64,000 bases of DNA from Nocardia neocaledoniensis. Lineage in GTDB: Bacteria; Actinomycetota; Actinomycetes; Mycobacteriales; Mycobacteriaceae. A program made the position numbers and the translations under genes. The notes beneath the pieces are model-generated. The model was given only the letters and a program-made list of their open reading frames with translations. It did no database searches and was not told where the DNA came from. This document shows positions 27,021-37,185 of this stretch, one piece after another. The stretch is taken from contig NZ_QGTL01000003.1 of assembly GCF_003182135.1 (NCBI RefSeq), forward strand, positions 558,001 to 622,000, given 5' to 3'. Numbering within the stretch: position 1 is the first letter of the stretch; every line of letters begins with the position of its first letter.

Positions 27021-27347
27021 ATGACTTCACCAGCCGAACTACCAGAGATCCCCCAACGGGAGCTGCGGAATGAGGCGAGCAGGGTACTGCGGGAAGTTCG
27101 CGGCGGGCAGTCCTACACCATCACCGTCGACGGGGCGCCTGTCGCCGACCTGATCCCGCACCGGCACCGGCACCGGCCGCGCCGTGTCGCCGTCCCGCGA
27201 GACGAGGTGCTGCGCGCGTTCGCCGACCTCGCTTCGCTGCGAGACACTTCGCTCGCCGACGCCGACAGCGCCATCGACGATTCGCTGTACGACCCTTACG
27301 ATCGCGCGCACCGGCGAGGCGATTTCGCCGGGGAGGACCCTCGATGA
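27021..27347 (+). CDS. Phd/YefM-type antitoxin
   Basis: Type II antitoxin of 108 residues. The N-terminal Phd/YefM DNA-binding fold reads EIPQRELRNEASRVLREVRG, then GQSYTITVDGAPVADLIPH. The C-terminal part (LRDTSLADADSAIDDSLYDP) is acidic and likely unfolded until it wraps the toxin. It overlaps the PIN-domain gene by four bases (ATGA at 27344-27347). It would bind its own promoter, where repeated GCGTAGCA boxes are seen. Confidence 0.9.
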   Translation: MTSPAELPEIPQRELRNEASRVLREVRGGQSYTITVDGAPVADLIPHRHRHRPRRVAVPRDEVLRAFADLASLRDTSLADADSAIDDSLYDPYDRAHRRGDFAGEDPR

Positions 27348-27766
27348 CCGTCGAGCCGTCACGGGGACTGGTCGACACGAATGTCGTCATCCTGTTCGAC
27401 GAACTGGATCCGGCCGAATTGCCGGAGGAGATCGTCGTCAGCTCGATCACCATGGCGGAGTTGGCTTCCGGTCCGCATTACACCACCGATGCCGGCGAAC
27501 GCGCAGTCCGCATCGAACGTCTGCAGAACGCCGAGGCACTGTTCGATCCCCTGCCGTTCGATACTCGCGCTGCCCGCCGCTTCGGCCACCTGATCGCCGC
27601 GGTACTCGCCACCGGGCGAAACCCCAAGCCGCGCCGCGTAGACCTGCTCATCGCCGCTATCGCCTCGACGCACCGGTTGCCGCTGTACACGGTGAATCCC
27701 AAGGATTTCGCCGGGCTCGAGGCCCTCGTCGACCTCCGTCCGGTCACCCACCCGGACGAGCGCTAG
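27344..27766 (+). CDS. PIN-domain ribonuclease toxin (VapC family)
   Basis: VapC-type toxin, 140 residues, a metal-dependent RNase expected to cleave tRNA or rRNA. The acidic active-site residues are in place: Asp in GLVDTNVVI, Glu in SITMAELASG, Asp in RRVDLLIAAIA and Asp in YTVNPKDFAGL. Paired with an upstream Phd-type antitoxin through an ATGA overlap, it is a complete and apparently intact toxin-antitoxin module. Confidence 0.92.
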   Translation: MTVEPSRGLVDTNVVILFDELDPAELPEEIVVSSITMAELASGPHYTTDAGERAVRIERLQNAEALFDPLPFDTRAARRFGHLIAAVLATGRNPKPRRVDLLIAAIASTHRLPLYTVNPKDFAGLEALVDLRPVTHPDER

Positions 27767-27792
27767 ATCCGCACGCGAGGTCGCGGCAGCGG

Positions 27793-28428
27793 TCAGGTCA
27801 GCGTCGAGAAATCGATGGCGACGGAGGTTCCGCGGTCGACGGTGAAGAAGGCGGCGGTGAGGCGGGTGCCGAGTTCGATCTGGCCGACGGCGGCCAGGGG
27901 GACGGGTTGGATCAGGCGGACTCGCCAGGGGGTGGGTTCGTCCCAGGCGCGGAGTTCGAGGTCCAGGCGCAGGATCGGGTCGTCGCGGCCGGTGTAGTCG
28001 GCGGCGATCGGGGCGACGGCGAGGACGGTGGCCTCGGCGCGGCGGCCGTTGGCCAGGATCTTGGCGGCGGCGCTGCGGCCGGACTGCGGCACGTCGGGGA
28101 CGTACAGGGCCACGCGGTCGCGGTCGCCGGGGTCGACCCGGCAGCCGACGGTGTCGCCGGGCTGCATCCATTCCAGGTCCTGGCTACGGACCCGCTGCCG
28201 CACCCGCGCGTCGTAGGCCAGTTCGCCGGGCAGCTGCACCCGCACCGCGAACCGGTAGCCGCCTTCGCCGCGGCGCGACCGCACCGACAGCACCGTCGCG
28301 GTGGCGGGCAAGCCCCTGATCAGCAGTTCCCGCCGGGAGCTCTCGGCCAGCAACCCCGGCCGCCGCCCGAAGGCCCAGACGAAACGGTCGAGCAGGGTCC
28401 GACCCGGGTCGGCCGCGGCGAGACTCAT
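27793..28428 (-). CDS. conserved hypothetical protein with duplicated beta-rich domain
   Basis: Cytosolic protein of 211 residues without recognised function. Two similar halves can be seen. The first has LPATATVLSVRSRRGEGGYR and PGDTVGCRVDPGDRDRVALY; the second has GRRAEATVLAVAPIAADYTG and VDRGTSVAIDFS. This suggests an internal duplication of a small beta-barrel (OB- or DUF3592-like) domain. ATG 28428 (MSLAAADPGR) was preferred over an upstream start at 28743, because the extra 105 residues would be translated from an intergenic tandem repeat. Confidence 0.6.
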   Translation of the reverse strand: MSLAAADPGRTLLDRFVWAFGRRPGLLAESSRRELLIRGLPATATVLSVRSRRGEGGYRFAVRVQLPGELAYDARVRQRVRSQDLEWMQPGDTVGCRVDPGDRDRVALYVPDVPQSGRSAAAKILANGRRAEATVLAVAPIAADYTGRDDPILRLDLELRAWDEPTPWRVRLIQPVPLAAVGQIELGTRLTAAFFTVDRGTSVAIDFSTLT

Positions 28429-28441
28429 AGCAGAAGAGTAA

Positions 28442-29947
<1,506 letters not shown>

Positions 29948-29962
29948 CACAATTCGGTCATC

Positions 29963-30007
29963 GGGCCGGTGCGCGGCGAACTATTTCCGGTTCGCGGCGC
30001 ACCGGCC
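29963..30007 (+). terminator. long hairpin terminator after serC
   Basis: Outer stem GGGCCGGTGCGC / GCGCACCGGCCC (12 bp), one G-G mismatch, inner stem GCGAAC / GTTCGC (6 bp) and an 8-nt loop, followed by TTTGCG. The rest of the 312-base gap to sepH (30008-30259) is relatively AT-rich and should contain the sepH promoter. I see no unambiguous -35/-10 pair, though TACTGT and TAATGT occur near 30200. Confidence 0.85.
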
Positions 30008-30259
30008 CTTTGCGTAGACGCGCCACGGATTCGCAATATTCGCATCACACGGGCGGTTCCAGCCCGGATAATTGATGTTGATCCATCACCAAAACGCCTG
30101 TACACGTGCGGGATTCGTGCGCTGAGCCGATCAGATTAGCGGTACCAGCCCGCTCGGTGCGCGATTTCGGTCGTGCGTGTCTGCTGCCGCGGGCAAGTAA
30201 TGTGCACTACTGTCTAGGAAAGTGGGCGGTGTCGTAGCCGACGCGATAGGGAGGTAACG

Positions 30260-31255
30260 GTGCGTGAACTTCGAGTGATCGGGGTGACGCCCGACTCCAC
30301 GCACATCGTGTGCAGTGACACCGAGTCCGGCACCAAGTTCCGGTTGCCCGCCGATGACAAGCTCCGCGCGGCGGCGCGCGGCGACCTCGCACGATTCGGC
30401 CAGATCGAGATCGAAACGGAGGCGTCCATGCGTCCTCGCGATATCCAGGCCCGCATTCGAGCCGGAGCGTCCGTCGAGCAGGTCACGGCGGAATCCGGCA
30501 TGCCGGCGAGCAAAGTCGAACGTTTCGCCTATCCGGTGTTGCTGGAACGTGCCCGGGCCGCCGAACTGGCGCAGAAGGCGCATCCCGTTCGCCCCGACGG
30601 TCCGGCCGTGGAAACGCTGCACGAGATCGTCACCGCGGCCTTCGCCGAGCGCGGCCACACCATCGAACAGGCCGAATGGGACGCCTGGAAGGACGAGAAG
30701 GGATTCTGGGTCGCCCAATTGCAGTGGCGGCACGGACACTCCGAGATCGCGGCGCACTGGCGGTACCAGCCCGACGCGCACGGCGGCTCGGTCTCCCCGC
30801 TCGACGATCCGGCCAACGACCTGATCGACCCCGACTTCGGCCGTGCGCTGCGCGGCCTGGCCACCATCCTGCCCACCCCGGCGCAGCAGGCCGCGCCGGT
30901 CGTGGAACCGCCGACCCCGGTGGAGCCGCGGCCGCGTGAGCAGGTCGCGCCGACCGCGCGCCCGACGGCCCGGCCCGCCCAGCCCACCCTGGACGAGTAC
31001 TACGAGCAGCGCGCCGTCGCCGCCGGTGGTGGCGCTGCCGCGATCCCGGCCGCGCCCGCGCCCGCGGCGCCGATCCCGGCCGTCCCGGCGACGCCGAGTC
31101 AGCCCGCGGCCAAGCAGGACACGGAGCCGGAGGCGACGCCGAAGGAAGCCGCGCCGGAGAAGCCCGCCGCGAAGCAGACGCGGGCCAAGCGGGGCAAGGC
31201 GCCCATGCCGTCCTGGGAAGACGTCCTGCTGGGCGTCCGCAGCTCCGGGCACTAG
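30260..31255 (+). CDS. sepH: septation protein SepH
   Basis: Cell-division protein SepH (DUF3071), 331 residues. The N-terminus MRELRVIGVTPDSTHIVCSD, followed by FRLPADDKLRAAARGDLARF, is the conserved domain. A helix-turn-helix (RDIQARIRAGASVEQVTAES, then GMPASKVERFAYPVLLERAR) follows and is required in Streptomyces SepH for stimulating FtsZ assembly. The C-terminal third is a Pro/Ala-rich disordered region ending in a conserved tail (RAKRGKAPMPSWEDVLLGVR). GTG 30260 has GGGAGG 5 nt upstream. It corresponds to Rv0883c. Confidence 0.92.
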   Translation: MRELRVIGVTPDSTHIVCSDTESGTKFRLPADDKLRAAARGDLARFGQIEIETEASMRPRDIQARIRAGASVEQVTAESGMPASKVERFAYPVLLERARAAELAQKAHPVRPDGPAVETLHEIVTAAFAERGHTIEQAEWDAWKDEKGFWVAQLQWRHGHSEIAAHWRYQPDAHGGSVSPLDDPANDLIDPDFGRALRGLATILPTPAQQAAPVVEPPTPVEPRPREQVAPTARPTARPAQPTLDEYYEQRAVAAGGGAAAIPAAPAPAAPIPAVPATPSQPAAKQDTEPEATPKEAAPEKPAAKQTRAKRGKAPMPSWEDVLLGVRSSGH

Positions 31256-31380
31256 AGCGGCCGCCGCGCCGCGCGTCCGGCCGGGCCCGGGTACGAAGAG
31301 GCGCAGCGGCGGTCGCGGATCGGTCGACCGGCCCGATCCCGGTGCGTCACCCATGTTCTTGCGCGATCGGTTCGTGGGAG

Positions 31381-32121
31381 GTGGTTCGATTGCTGGCGGC
31401 GTCCACCCTGTGGTACTCCGATGTGGATGATCCGGCCGCCGTCCTGCGCGGTCGGCCCGAGCCCGACCCCGATGCCGCGGCGGCGCTGGCCGGACAGTTG
31501 TACGCCGACCACGACCTGCTGCCGATCATGATCGGCACGTTGAACGGGTGCGCGGCGCCGGATCGCGACGAGGTCTACATCGGGTGCTATCCGGGCCTGA
31601 CGGTCGTGTGCACGGCCGAGGCGTCGCTGGTGCGGCCGACGCGGCTGCCGGATCTGCTGGTGCGGCCGCTGGCGTCGGAGCACACCTACCTGGTCTCGTT
31701 CGACACGCGCATCCACTGGGGCGCGTTCGCGCATTGGGAGCGCGGCGAGTTCCGCCGCTCGTTCAGTTCCACGCGCGTCGACATCCTGGAGAACGAGGGC
31801 CTGCCGATGGTCTGGGAGCGGCCCTTCTGGGCCGGTGCGCGTCCGGTGCCGTGGCACGAGGGCGCACCGGGACCCCAGACCCTGCCGTTCGACCCGCCCA
31901 CGTTCGCCGACGCCGCCAACGACGCCTGGCTCGGCTTCGGCTACCGCGCCGCCGAACCCAGGCACCCCGGACCAGGCGATCTCGCTGTCTGCGGCTTCAC
32001 CCTGTATCCGAAGGGCAAGGCGCCACGGCAGCACACGGTCCAGACGGCCAGCCCCGGCGCGGCCACCCGGCGCCGCCGCGGCTTGCTCGGTTGGCTGCGC
32101 GGCAGCGACCGGGTGCTGTGA
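31381..32121 (+). CDS. DUF6928-like conserved protein
   Basis: Conserved actinobacterial protein of about 246 residues that resembles the DUF6928 family; no biochemical role is known. Recognisable segments are VDDPAAVLRGRPEPDPDAAA, RDEVYIGCYPGLTVVCTAEA, YLVSFDTRIHWGAFAHWERG and LPFDPPTFADAANDAWLGFG. No signal peptide or membrane segment is present. GTG 31381 directly follows GGGAG, which is too close; TTG 31390 has better spacing to GGGAGGTGG and is the alternative start. Its stop is one base from the convergent DUF2537 gene's stop. Confidence 0.65.
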   Translation: MVRLLAASTLWYSDVDDPAAVLRGRPEPDPDAAAALAGQLYADHDLLPIMIGTLNGCAAPDRDEVYIGCYPGLTVVCTAEASLVRPTRLPDLLVRPLASEHTYLVSFDTRIHWGAFAHWERGEFRRSFSSTRVDILENEGLPMVWERPFWAGARPVPWHEGAPGPQTLPFDPPTFADAANDAWLGFGYRAAEPRHPGPGDLAVCGFTLYPKGKAPRQHTVQTASPGAATRRRRGLLGWLRGSDRVL

Positions 32122-32122
32122 C

Positions 32123-32425
32123 TCAGCCCAGCTGATCGAACAGCACCGCCAGCCAGCCGAAGACGACCCCGAGCGCCGCACCGGCCAGCACCCACCGCAC
32201 CACCGGCGTGAACCGCCAGCGCCACGCGGTGGGCGCCACGCCGACCGCCGCGACCACGTTCACCGCCACCGCGAGCAGGGGGTGCACCGCGGCCAGCGCG
32301 GCGCCGAACGCGTACACCGCCACGCCGCCGAGCCAGGCCACCAGCACCACCACCGTGAGCCCCGCCGCCCACGGCACCGAATCCGGTTGCGCGCGATAGG
32401 GACCGTCGGCCTCTTCTTCGTTCAC
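32123..32425 (-). CDS. small membrane protein (DUF2537-like)
   Basis: Membrane protein of 100 residues with three hydrophobic segments (VPWAAGLTVVVLVAWLGGVA, then LLAVAVNVVAAVGVAP, then VLAGAALGVVFGWLAVLF). The charged N-terminus is NEEEADGPYR. GTG 32425 overlaps the stop of the rRNA methyltransferase gene in GTGA, so the pair is coupled. The same pair exists in M. tuberculosis (Rv0881-Rv0882), where the small protein is a DUF2537 member. Function is unknown. Confidence 0.75.
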   Translation of the reverse strand: MNEEEADGPYRAQPDSVPWAAGLTVVVLVAWLGGVAVYAFGAALAAVHPLLAVAVNVVAAVGVAPTAWRWRFTPVVRWVLAGAALGVVFGWLAVLFDQLG

Positions 32426-33225
32426 GACGATCGCACCCGTTCGTAGAAGGCCATGGCCGCGGCCGTCGCGACATTGAGCGAATCGGTACCGGGCGACATC
32501 GGGATCCTGGCGCGCACATCGGTGGCGCGCATGGCCTCCTCGGTCAGGCCGGGCCCCTCGGCGCCGAGCAGCAGCGCGACGCGCTCGCCCGTCATCGCGG
32601 TGGCCAGGTTGACCGCGGCCGGGTTCGGGGTCAGCGCGATGATCTGGAAGCCGCGCTCGCGCAACGATTCCAGCCCACCCGGCCATTGCGGCAGCTGCGC
32701 GAACGGCACCCGCAGCACGTGTCCCATCGAGACCCGCACCGCCCGCCGGTAGAGCGGGTCGGCGCACCGGTCGCCGAACAGCACGGCGTCGGCGCCGAGG
32801 CCGGCGGCGTTGCGGAACATGGAGCCGAGATTCTCGTGATCGTTGACGCCTTCGAGCACCGCGACCGTGCGGGCGCCCGCGAGGGCCTCCTCGACCGACA
32901 GCGCGGCGGGCCGCGGCGCGACCGCGAGCACACCGCGATTGAGATGGAACCCCACCACCTCCGCCATCACTTCGGCGCTCGCCCGGTAGTAGGGGATGTC
33001 GCGGTCGGCCAGATCCTCGGCGAGTGCCTCGTAGCGCTTCGCCGTGCCGAGCAGCGCGCTGGGGGTGAACCGCGAGTCCAGCATCCGCTGCACGACCACC
33101 ACGCCCTCGGCGATGACCAGGCCCTTGCGGCCGGGCAGGTCGGGCCTGCGGTCGGCGGCGGACAGGTCACGGAAGTCGTCGACGCGCGGGTCGGCGGGGT
33201 CGTCGATGTCGATCACTTCGGCCAC
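32422..33225 (-). CDS. SpoU/TrmH-family RNA 2'-O-methyltransferase
   Basis: SPOUT-class RNA ribose methyltransferase, 267 residues. An N-terminal substrate-binding domain (KGLVIAEGVVVVQRMLDSRF) precedes the knotted SAM-binding domain with VLEGVNDHENLGSMFRNAAG (motif 1, catalytic Asn/Arg), VALLLGAEGPGLT (motif 2) and IPMSPGTDSLNVATAAAMAF (motif 3). GTG 33225 has AGGAT 8 nt upstream and leaves 25 bases to the divergent YccF gene. The substrate nucleotide is not known. The corresponding mycobacterial gene is Rv0881. Confidence 0.9.
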   Translation of the reverse strand: MAEVIDIDDPADPRVDDFRDLSAADRRPDLPGRKGLVIAEGVVVVQRMLDSRFTPSALLGTAKRYEALAEDLADRDIPYYRASAEVMAEVVGFHLNRGVLAVAPRPAALSVEEALAGARTVAVLEGVNDHENLGSMFRNAAGLGADAVLFGDRCADPLYRRAVRVSMGHVLRVPFAQLPQWPGGLESLRERGFQIIALTPNPAAVNLATAMTGERVALLLGAEGPGLTEEAMRATDVRARIPMSPGTDSLNVATAAAMAFYERVRSS

Positions 33226-33250
33226 CGCACAATCCTGGCATGATGGATGC

Positions 33251-33646
33251 ATGAAGCTCGTACAGTTGATCTTGAACATCCTGTGGGTGGTGCTGTGCGG
33301 ATTCTGGATGGCACTCGGTTACCTGCTCGCCGCCCTGATCTGCTTCATCCTGATCATCACCATCCCGTTCGGCGTCGCCTCGCTGCGCCTGGCCGGATAC
33401 GTGCTGTGGCCGTTCGGCCGCACCGTGGTGGACAAGCCGAGCGCGGGCGCGGGATCGCTGATCGGGAACGTCATCTGGTTCATCTTCGCGGGTTGGTGGC
33501 TCGCCATCGGCCATATCGCCACAAGTCTCGCGCTGGCGGTGACGATCATCGGCCTGCCGTTCGCCTGGGCGAACCTCAAGCTGGTGCCGCTGTCACTGTT
33601 CCCGCTCGGCCACGAGGTGGTCGACAAGGACGCTGTGACCAGCTGA
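33251..33646 (+). CDS. YccF-family membrane protein
   Basis: Inner-membrane protein of 131 residues with duplicated YccF motifs: IITIPFGVASLRLAGYVLWP near residue 40 and VTIIGLPFAWANLKLVPLSL near residue 105. Four hydrophobic segments are present, and WPFGRTVV and FPLGHEVV repeat the same sequence pattern. Function of the family is unknown. The stop abuts that of the convergent MarR gene. Confidence 0.85.
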   Translation: MKLVQLILNILWVVLCGFWMALGYLLAALICFILIITIPFGVASLRLAGYVLWPFGRTVVDKPSAGAGSLIGNVIWFIFAGWWLAIGHIATSLALAVTIIGLPFAWANLKLVPLSLFPLGHEVVDKDAVTS

Positions 33647-34084
33647 TCACTCCGATTCGGCGACGATCTGGTTCATGATCGCGACCGCCTGGTCGAGGAT
33701 CTCGATCTGCTCCGGGGTCAGGCTGGCCAGCCGCTCGGTCATCCACGCCTCGCGGGCGTGGGTCTCGTCGGCGATCAGCGCGCGGCCCGCCGGCGAGAGC
33801 GAGACGATGATCTGCCTGCCGTCGGTCGGATGCGGGCGCCGCTGCACCAGGTCCAGGTCCGACAGCGAGGCGATGACGCGGGTCATCGACGGCGGCTGCA
33901 CCCGTTCCTTGCCCGCGAGCACCCCCGGCGTCATCGCGCCATCGCGCGCCAGCGTCGCGAGTGCCGACAGCTGGGTCAGCGAGATCTGCGCATCGGCACG
34001 GCGGCCGCGCAGGTGTCGCGTGAGCCGTACGACGGCCAGTGAGAGGTCACCGGCCAGGGCACGGACGTCGGATGGCGTTGTCAC
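33647..34084 (-). CDS. MarR-family transcriptional regulator
   Basis: MarR regulator of 145 residues. The winged helix-turn-helix comprises ISLTQLSALATLARDGAMTP, then GVLAGKERVQPPSMTRVIAS, with the wing RRPHPTDGRQIIVSLSPAGR; flanking helices form the dimer interface. GTG 34084 (VTTPSDVRAL) gives the family length. It corresponds in position to M. tuberculosis Rv0880. It is divergent from the small DUF2530 gene, which it might control. Confidence 0.88.
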   Translation of the reverse strand: MTTPSDVRALAGDLSLAVVRLTRHLRGRRADAQISLTQLSALATLARDGAMTPGVLAGKERVQPPSMTRVIASLSDLDLVQRRPHPTDGRQIIVSLSPAGRALIADETHAREAWMTERLASLTPEQIEILDQAVAIMNQIVAESE

Positions 34085-34146
34085 AGTGCAGAACTCTACG
34101 GTACGTCCGCGCACCCTGACGGGTTTCAGGTCGGTACTGTTTGGGT

Positions 34147-34407
34147 ATGGATATCGGCCGCGTCGGAACATCGATCCCTGAGCTGCCTCGCGGGCTGGTC
34201 GATCCGCGCCCGGTGGTGGTGGCCGGTTTCGTCGCGTGGCTCGTCGCCGCGGTGCTGGCGTGGGTGAATCCGGCCTGGTCAGAGGCTAGACCAGTGTGCG
34301 CGATGGGGCTGGTGGTCGGCGCACTCGGCGTGTCGATCTGGCTGGCGCAGCGGCGTTCGGCCCGGCGCGGCGACAAGGGCGCGCAGGTCGGTCTGCCCAC
34401 CGACTAA
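34147..34407 (+). CDS. DUF2530 small membrane protein
   Basis: Membrane protein of 86 residues with two hydrophobic helices (VVVAGFVAWLVAAVLAW and ARPVCAMGLVVGALGVSIWL) and the conserved C-terminus RRSARRGDKGAQVGLPTD, diagnostic of DUF2530. The start is ATG 34147; an in-frame TTG lies at 34141. Its stop overlaps the stop of the convergent ceramidase gene by three bases (34404-34407). Position matches Rv0879c, adjacent to the MarR gene as in mycobacteria. Confidence 0.85.
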   Translation: MDIGRVGTSIPELPRGLVDPRPVVVAGFVAWLVAAVLAWVNPAWSEARPVCAMGLVVGALGVSIWLAQRRSARRGDKGAQVGLPTD

Positions 34408-36440
34408 CCGGTCACCTCGAACTCGGCGCTGGTCCCACTGACCGGACGCAGCGTGCCGTCGGCACCGAGGACGTCCACGTAGTGCACGAAGCGGTGCGTT
34501 CCCCTTGCCCCCGCCGGGACGTCCCAGGTGAAGCGCGCGATCGAGACGGCCTCGCCCTCCTTGCGCCAGTGGAACCGCACGTCCCACTCCCCCTCGTTGG
34601 CCACGCGCACCCAGTCGGCGCCGCTGCGGCGCTGCACCTCGAGGAAGGTGTCACCGCGGCGGGGATTGTGCTTGGGATGGGCCGAGACGAACTCGACCGC
34701 CACCCGCGTCCCCGCGTCGCACCGGGCGGGCGGCTGCGCGAGCACGTCACCGAAGGCGCGTCCGGGCGGCGTCGCGTCGGGTCCCGGCGTCGTGGCGAGG
34801 TTCGGTTGCAGCGCGGAGACATCGCGCGGCGCCGGGCCGCGGCCGATCGCGCCGCCCGCCACGAATGCCGCGGCCAGCCTGCTGAATTCCTGCTGGTACG
34901 CGCCGAGCGTGTAGCGGCCGAACAGGGTCGAGGCGCCCTCGTACTGCTGGGCGTCGTACTCCTCCGGCGTGGTGACGTACTCGTGGTAGGCGTTCGCGTA
35001 GCCCTGCAGCAGCACCTGTTCCACGTCGACACCGAGCACCTGCGCCACCGCGCGGCGCACCCGCAGGCCCGCCACGATCGTGAACTCCGCGCCCGCGGCC
35101 GCCAGATAGAGCTCCCCGATCCGGACCAGCTGGATCGGCACCACGTTCGGCACCCACGGCACCGGCGGCAGCAGCCCGAGCGGCACCGCGACCGCCTTGG
35201 GTGCCTGGGCGTCGGCCAGCCAGGCGGGGTGCGGATGGTCGATGCCGCCGAGGTACTCGACGAGCGGGTTGCGCACGCCCTCGGGGATCGGGCCGCCGGG
35301 CAGGCCGGGCCCGTCCTCGACGCTGCCCGCCGCCAGGGAGACGCCCGCCGCGGCGGGAGCGGTGCGCCGTGGGGCGCCGTCGGGGGTGAAGCGGCCGTCG
35401 ACGGTGATGTCGGCGAGGTCGATGTAGCACAGCAGCGCGTCGACCGCGCCCGACATCGATACCGCCTGCGCGGCGGCCGCTTTCGAGGCCGCGTACTGAC
35501 GTTCGCCGATGATCCTGGTGTTCTCGAACTCGTCGGTGGTCGGGCCGTCACCGGGCGCGAGGTTGAGATTGGGCGACATGTCGCCCGCGTTGGTCTGCGC
35601 GAACGCGGCGAGGTAGGACGGCTTGCCGTCCAGGTGCCGCACGCCGTGCTCGAGCTGCTCGGCGGCATAGCTGGCGTAGCCCTTGTTGTCCGAGCTGATC
35701 AGGCTGTTCGCGTTCGTCATCGAGGTGTTGTGGGTGGCGAACCAGGTGAGCGCGCCGACCTCGCGACCCGCCCTGGTGAACACCAGGGTCGTCACCGCCG
35801 GGTCGATCGCGTCGGGGAACAGCGCCCGCTCGGCCGCGGGATTGCGGTCGAAGGCGACGCGGGAGCGGTTCACGCTGGCGTCGCGCAGGGTCGATCGCCC
35901 GAGCGCGACGGTGCCCGGCGCGTAATCGGCGTCGGCCGCGGCGATCGCCTCGACGATGCCGTTCACCTCCGCGTCGTAGACCTGCTGCTGAAATCCCAGG
36001 GTCGCCAGCGTGTAGGCGTAGTCGTGCGCGGAACCACCACAACTGGCATGGGTGTGCGTGGAGGTGAGGACGACATTTCGCTCGGTATAGCGGTCACCGA
36101 ATCGCCGCGCGAGCGCGTCGAGTACACCGTGGTGCACCGAGCCGAACACCGCGCCGTTCTCCACCGCCACATACGCGATCCGATTTCCCCCCGACCCGAT
36201 CACGAAGGCGCGTGCGCGCGGCCGCAGATGAATTCCCGCGGTGGCCTGATCGAGTTGCGAGTAGCCCATCATGCCGCATTCCGCGGCGGGCCCGGTGAGA
36301 TCGGCGATGCCGAGCCCGAATTCGAATCCGCCCGGATTCGCGCGCGCGGCCCGGCCACCGCCGGGCAGGGTGGCGGCGACGGGCACAGCGGCCATACCCA
36401 GCGCCGAGGCGGCCAGGACGGTACGGCGGGACACGGACAT
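34404..36440 (-). CDS. neutral ceramidase, Tat-exported
   Basis: Neutral/alkaline ceramidase hydrolysing the amide bond of ceramides, 678 residues, exported. The N-terminal SRRTVLAASALGMAAVPVAA is a Tat signal. GIADLTGPAAECGMMGYSQL is the N-terminal family motif. THTHASCGG and the His in ATHNTSMTN are metal ligands; NSLISSDNKGYASY holds the nucleophilic Ser. AAGAEFTIVAGLRVRRAV contributes a further metal ligand, and a C-terminal Ig-like domain ends the chain. ATG 36440 has AAGGAG 7 nt upstream. It is divergent from a TetR regulator, the likely controller. Secreted ceramidase could release fatty acid from host or environmental sphingolipid. Confidence 0.9.
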   Translation of the reverse strand: MSVSRRTVLAASALGMAAVPVAATLPGGGRAARANPGGFEFGLGIADLTGPAAECGMMGYSQLDQATAGIHLRPRARAFVIGSGGNRIAYVAVENGAVFGSVHHGVLDALARRFGDRYTERNVVLTSTHTHASCGGSAHDYAYTLATLGFQQQVYDAEVNGIVEAIAAADADYAPGTVALGRSTLRDASVNRSRVAFDRNPAAERALFPDAIDPAVTTLVFTRAGREVGALTWFATHNTSMTNANSLISSDNKGYASYAAEQLEHGVRHLDGKPSYLAAFAQTNAGDMSPNLNLAPGDGPTTDEFENTRIIGERQYAASKAAAAQAVSMSGAVDALLCYIDLADITVDGRFTPDGAPRRTAPAAAGVSLAAGSVEDGPGLPGGPIPEGVRNPLVEYLGGIDHPHPAWLADAQAPKAVAVPLGLLPPVPWVPNVVPIQLVRIGELYLAAAGAEFTIVAGLRVRRAVAQVLGVDVEQVLLQGYANAYHEYVTTPEEYDAQQYEGASTLFGRYTLGAYQQEFSRLAAAFVAGGAIGRGPAPRDVSALQPNLATTPGPDATPPGRAFGDVLAQPPARCDAGTRVAVEFVSAHPKHNPRRGDTFLEVQRRSGADWVRVANEGEWDVRFHWRKEGEAVSIARFTWDVPAGARGTHRFVHYVDVLGADGTLRPVSGTSAEFEVTG

Positions 36441-36522
36441 CAGACGACTCCTTCGCGACTTCCGGTTCGGAGACAACCACATCAACTGGTCACATGTCCA
36501 GCATTTCTGGCGGATCGGCGAA

Positions 36523-36558
36523 TTGACTGTTTGCCATGCGAGCGCTTAACTCGCACAC
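36523..36558 (+). promoter_or_regulatory. leaderless promoter of the TetR gene with overlapping palindrome
   Basis: TTGACT (36523-36528), a 17-nt spacer and TTAACT (36546-36551) form a good -35/-10 pair. The GTG start at 36559 follows after 7 bases, so the transcript should be leaderless. The palindrome TGCGAG-N7-CTCGCA (36537-36542 / 36550-36555) straddles the -10 element, as an autorepressor site would. Confidence 0.65.
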
Positions 36559-37185
36559 GTGTCCTCCCGATTGAGCGTCGAAGAACGACGAGCCCACCTG
36601 ATCGAGGCAGCGATCGGTCTCGCCGAGAAAAAGGGCGTGGCGGGCGTGACCACGCGCGATGTCGCGCAAGCGGCCGGCGTCTCGCTCGGTGTGGTGCATT
36701 ACTGTTTCGAAAACAAGGACGCGCTGATGACCGAGCTGGTCAAAGCGTTGTCCATGGAATTGCGCGATTCCGTCGATGCCGAGGATTCGATCTGGGCCGA
36801 CGCCGGAACCGGAAAAGAAGCGCTTCACAAATTGGTGCGCGGCGGACTCGAACTGATGTGGCGCAACATCGAAGCCACCCCCGAACGCCAGCTGCTCACC
36901 TACGAGACCACCACCTACGCGCTGCGTGAGGGTGAGTCGACCCCGGCCAAGATCGCCATCGCGCGCGAGCAGTACACGTTCAACGACAGCACCGTCGCCG
37001 ATGTCATCGACCACTGCCGGGAGGCGACCGGAACGCGGTGGAACACGCCGGTCTCCGAGCTGAGCCGGTTCATCCTCAGCGTCATCGACGGGATCGTGCT
37101 GCGCTGGCTGGTCGACGACGACAGCGAGTCCGTGCAGAAGCAGCTCGACCTGCTGGCCGAGATGGTCGTCGCGCACGCCAGTTAG
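36559..37185 (+). CDS. TetR-family transcriptional regulator
   Basis: TetR repressor of 208 residues. The N-terminal DNA-binding domain is clear: AHLIEAAIGLAEKKGVAGVT, then TRDVAQAAGVSLGVVHYCFE and NKDALMTELVKAL. The ligand-binding helical domain carries many acidic residues and a Trp-rich patch (GTRWNTPVSELSRFILS). GTG 36559 lies 7 bases after the -10 box. It is divergent from the ceramidase gene with 118 bases between starts, so it probably represses both itself and the ceramidase. A lipid-derived ligand would fit but is inference. Its stop overlaps the convergent gene's stop by three bases. Confidence 0.9.
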   Translation: MSSRLSVEERRAHLIEAAIGLAEKKGVAGVTTRDVAQAAGVSLGVVHYCFENKDALMTELVKALSMELRDSVDAEDSIWADAGTGKEALHKLVRGGLELMWRNIEATPERQLLTYETTTYALREGESTPAKIAIAREQYTFNDSTVADVIDHCREATGTRWNTPVSELSRFILSVIDGIVLRWLVDDDSESVQKQLDLLAEMVVAHAS

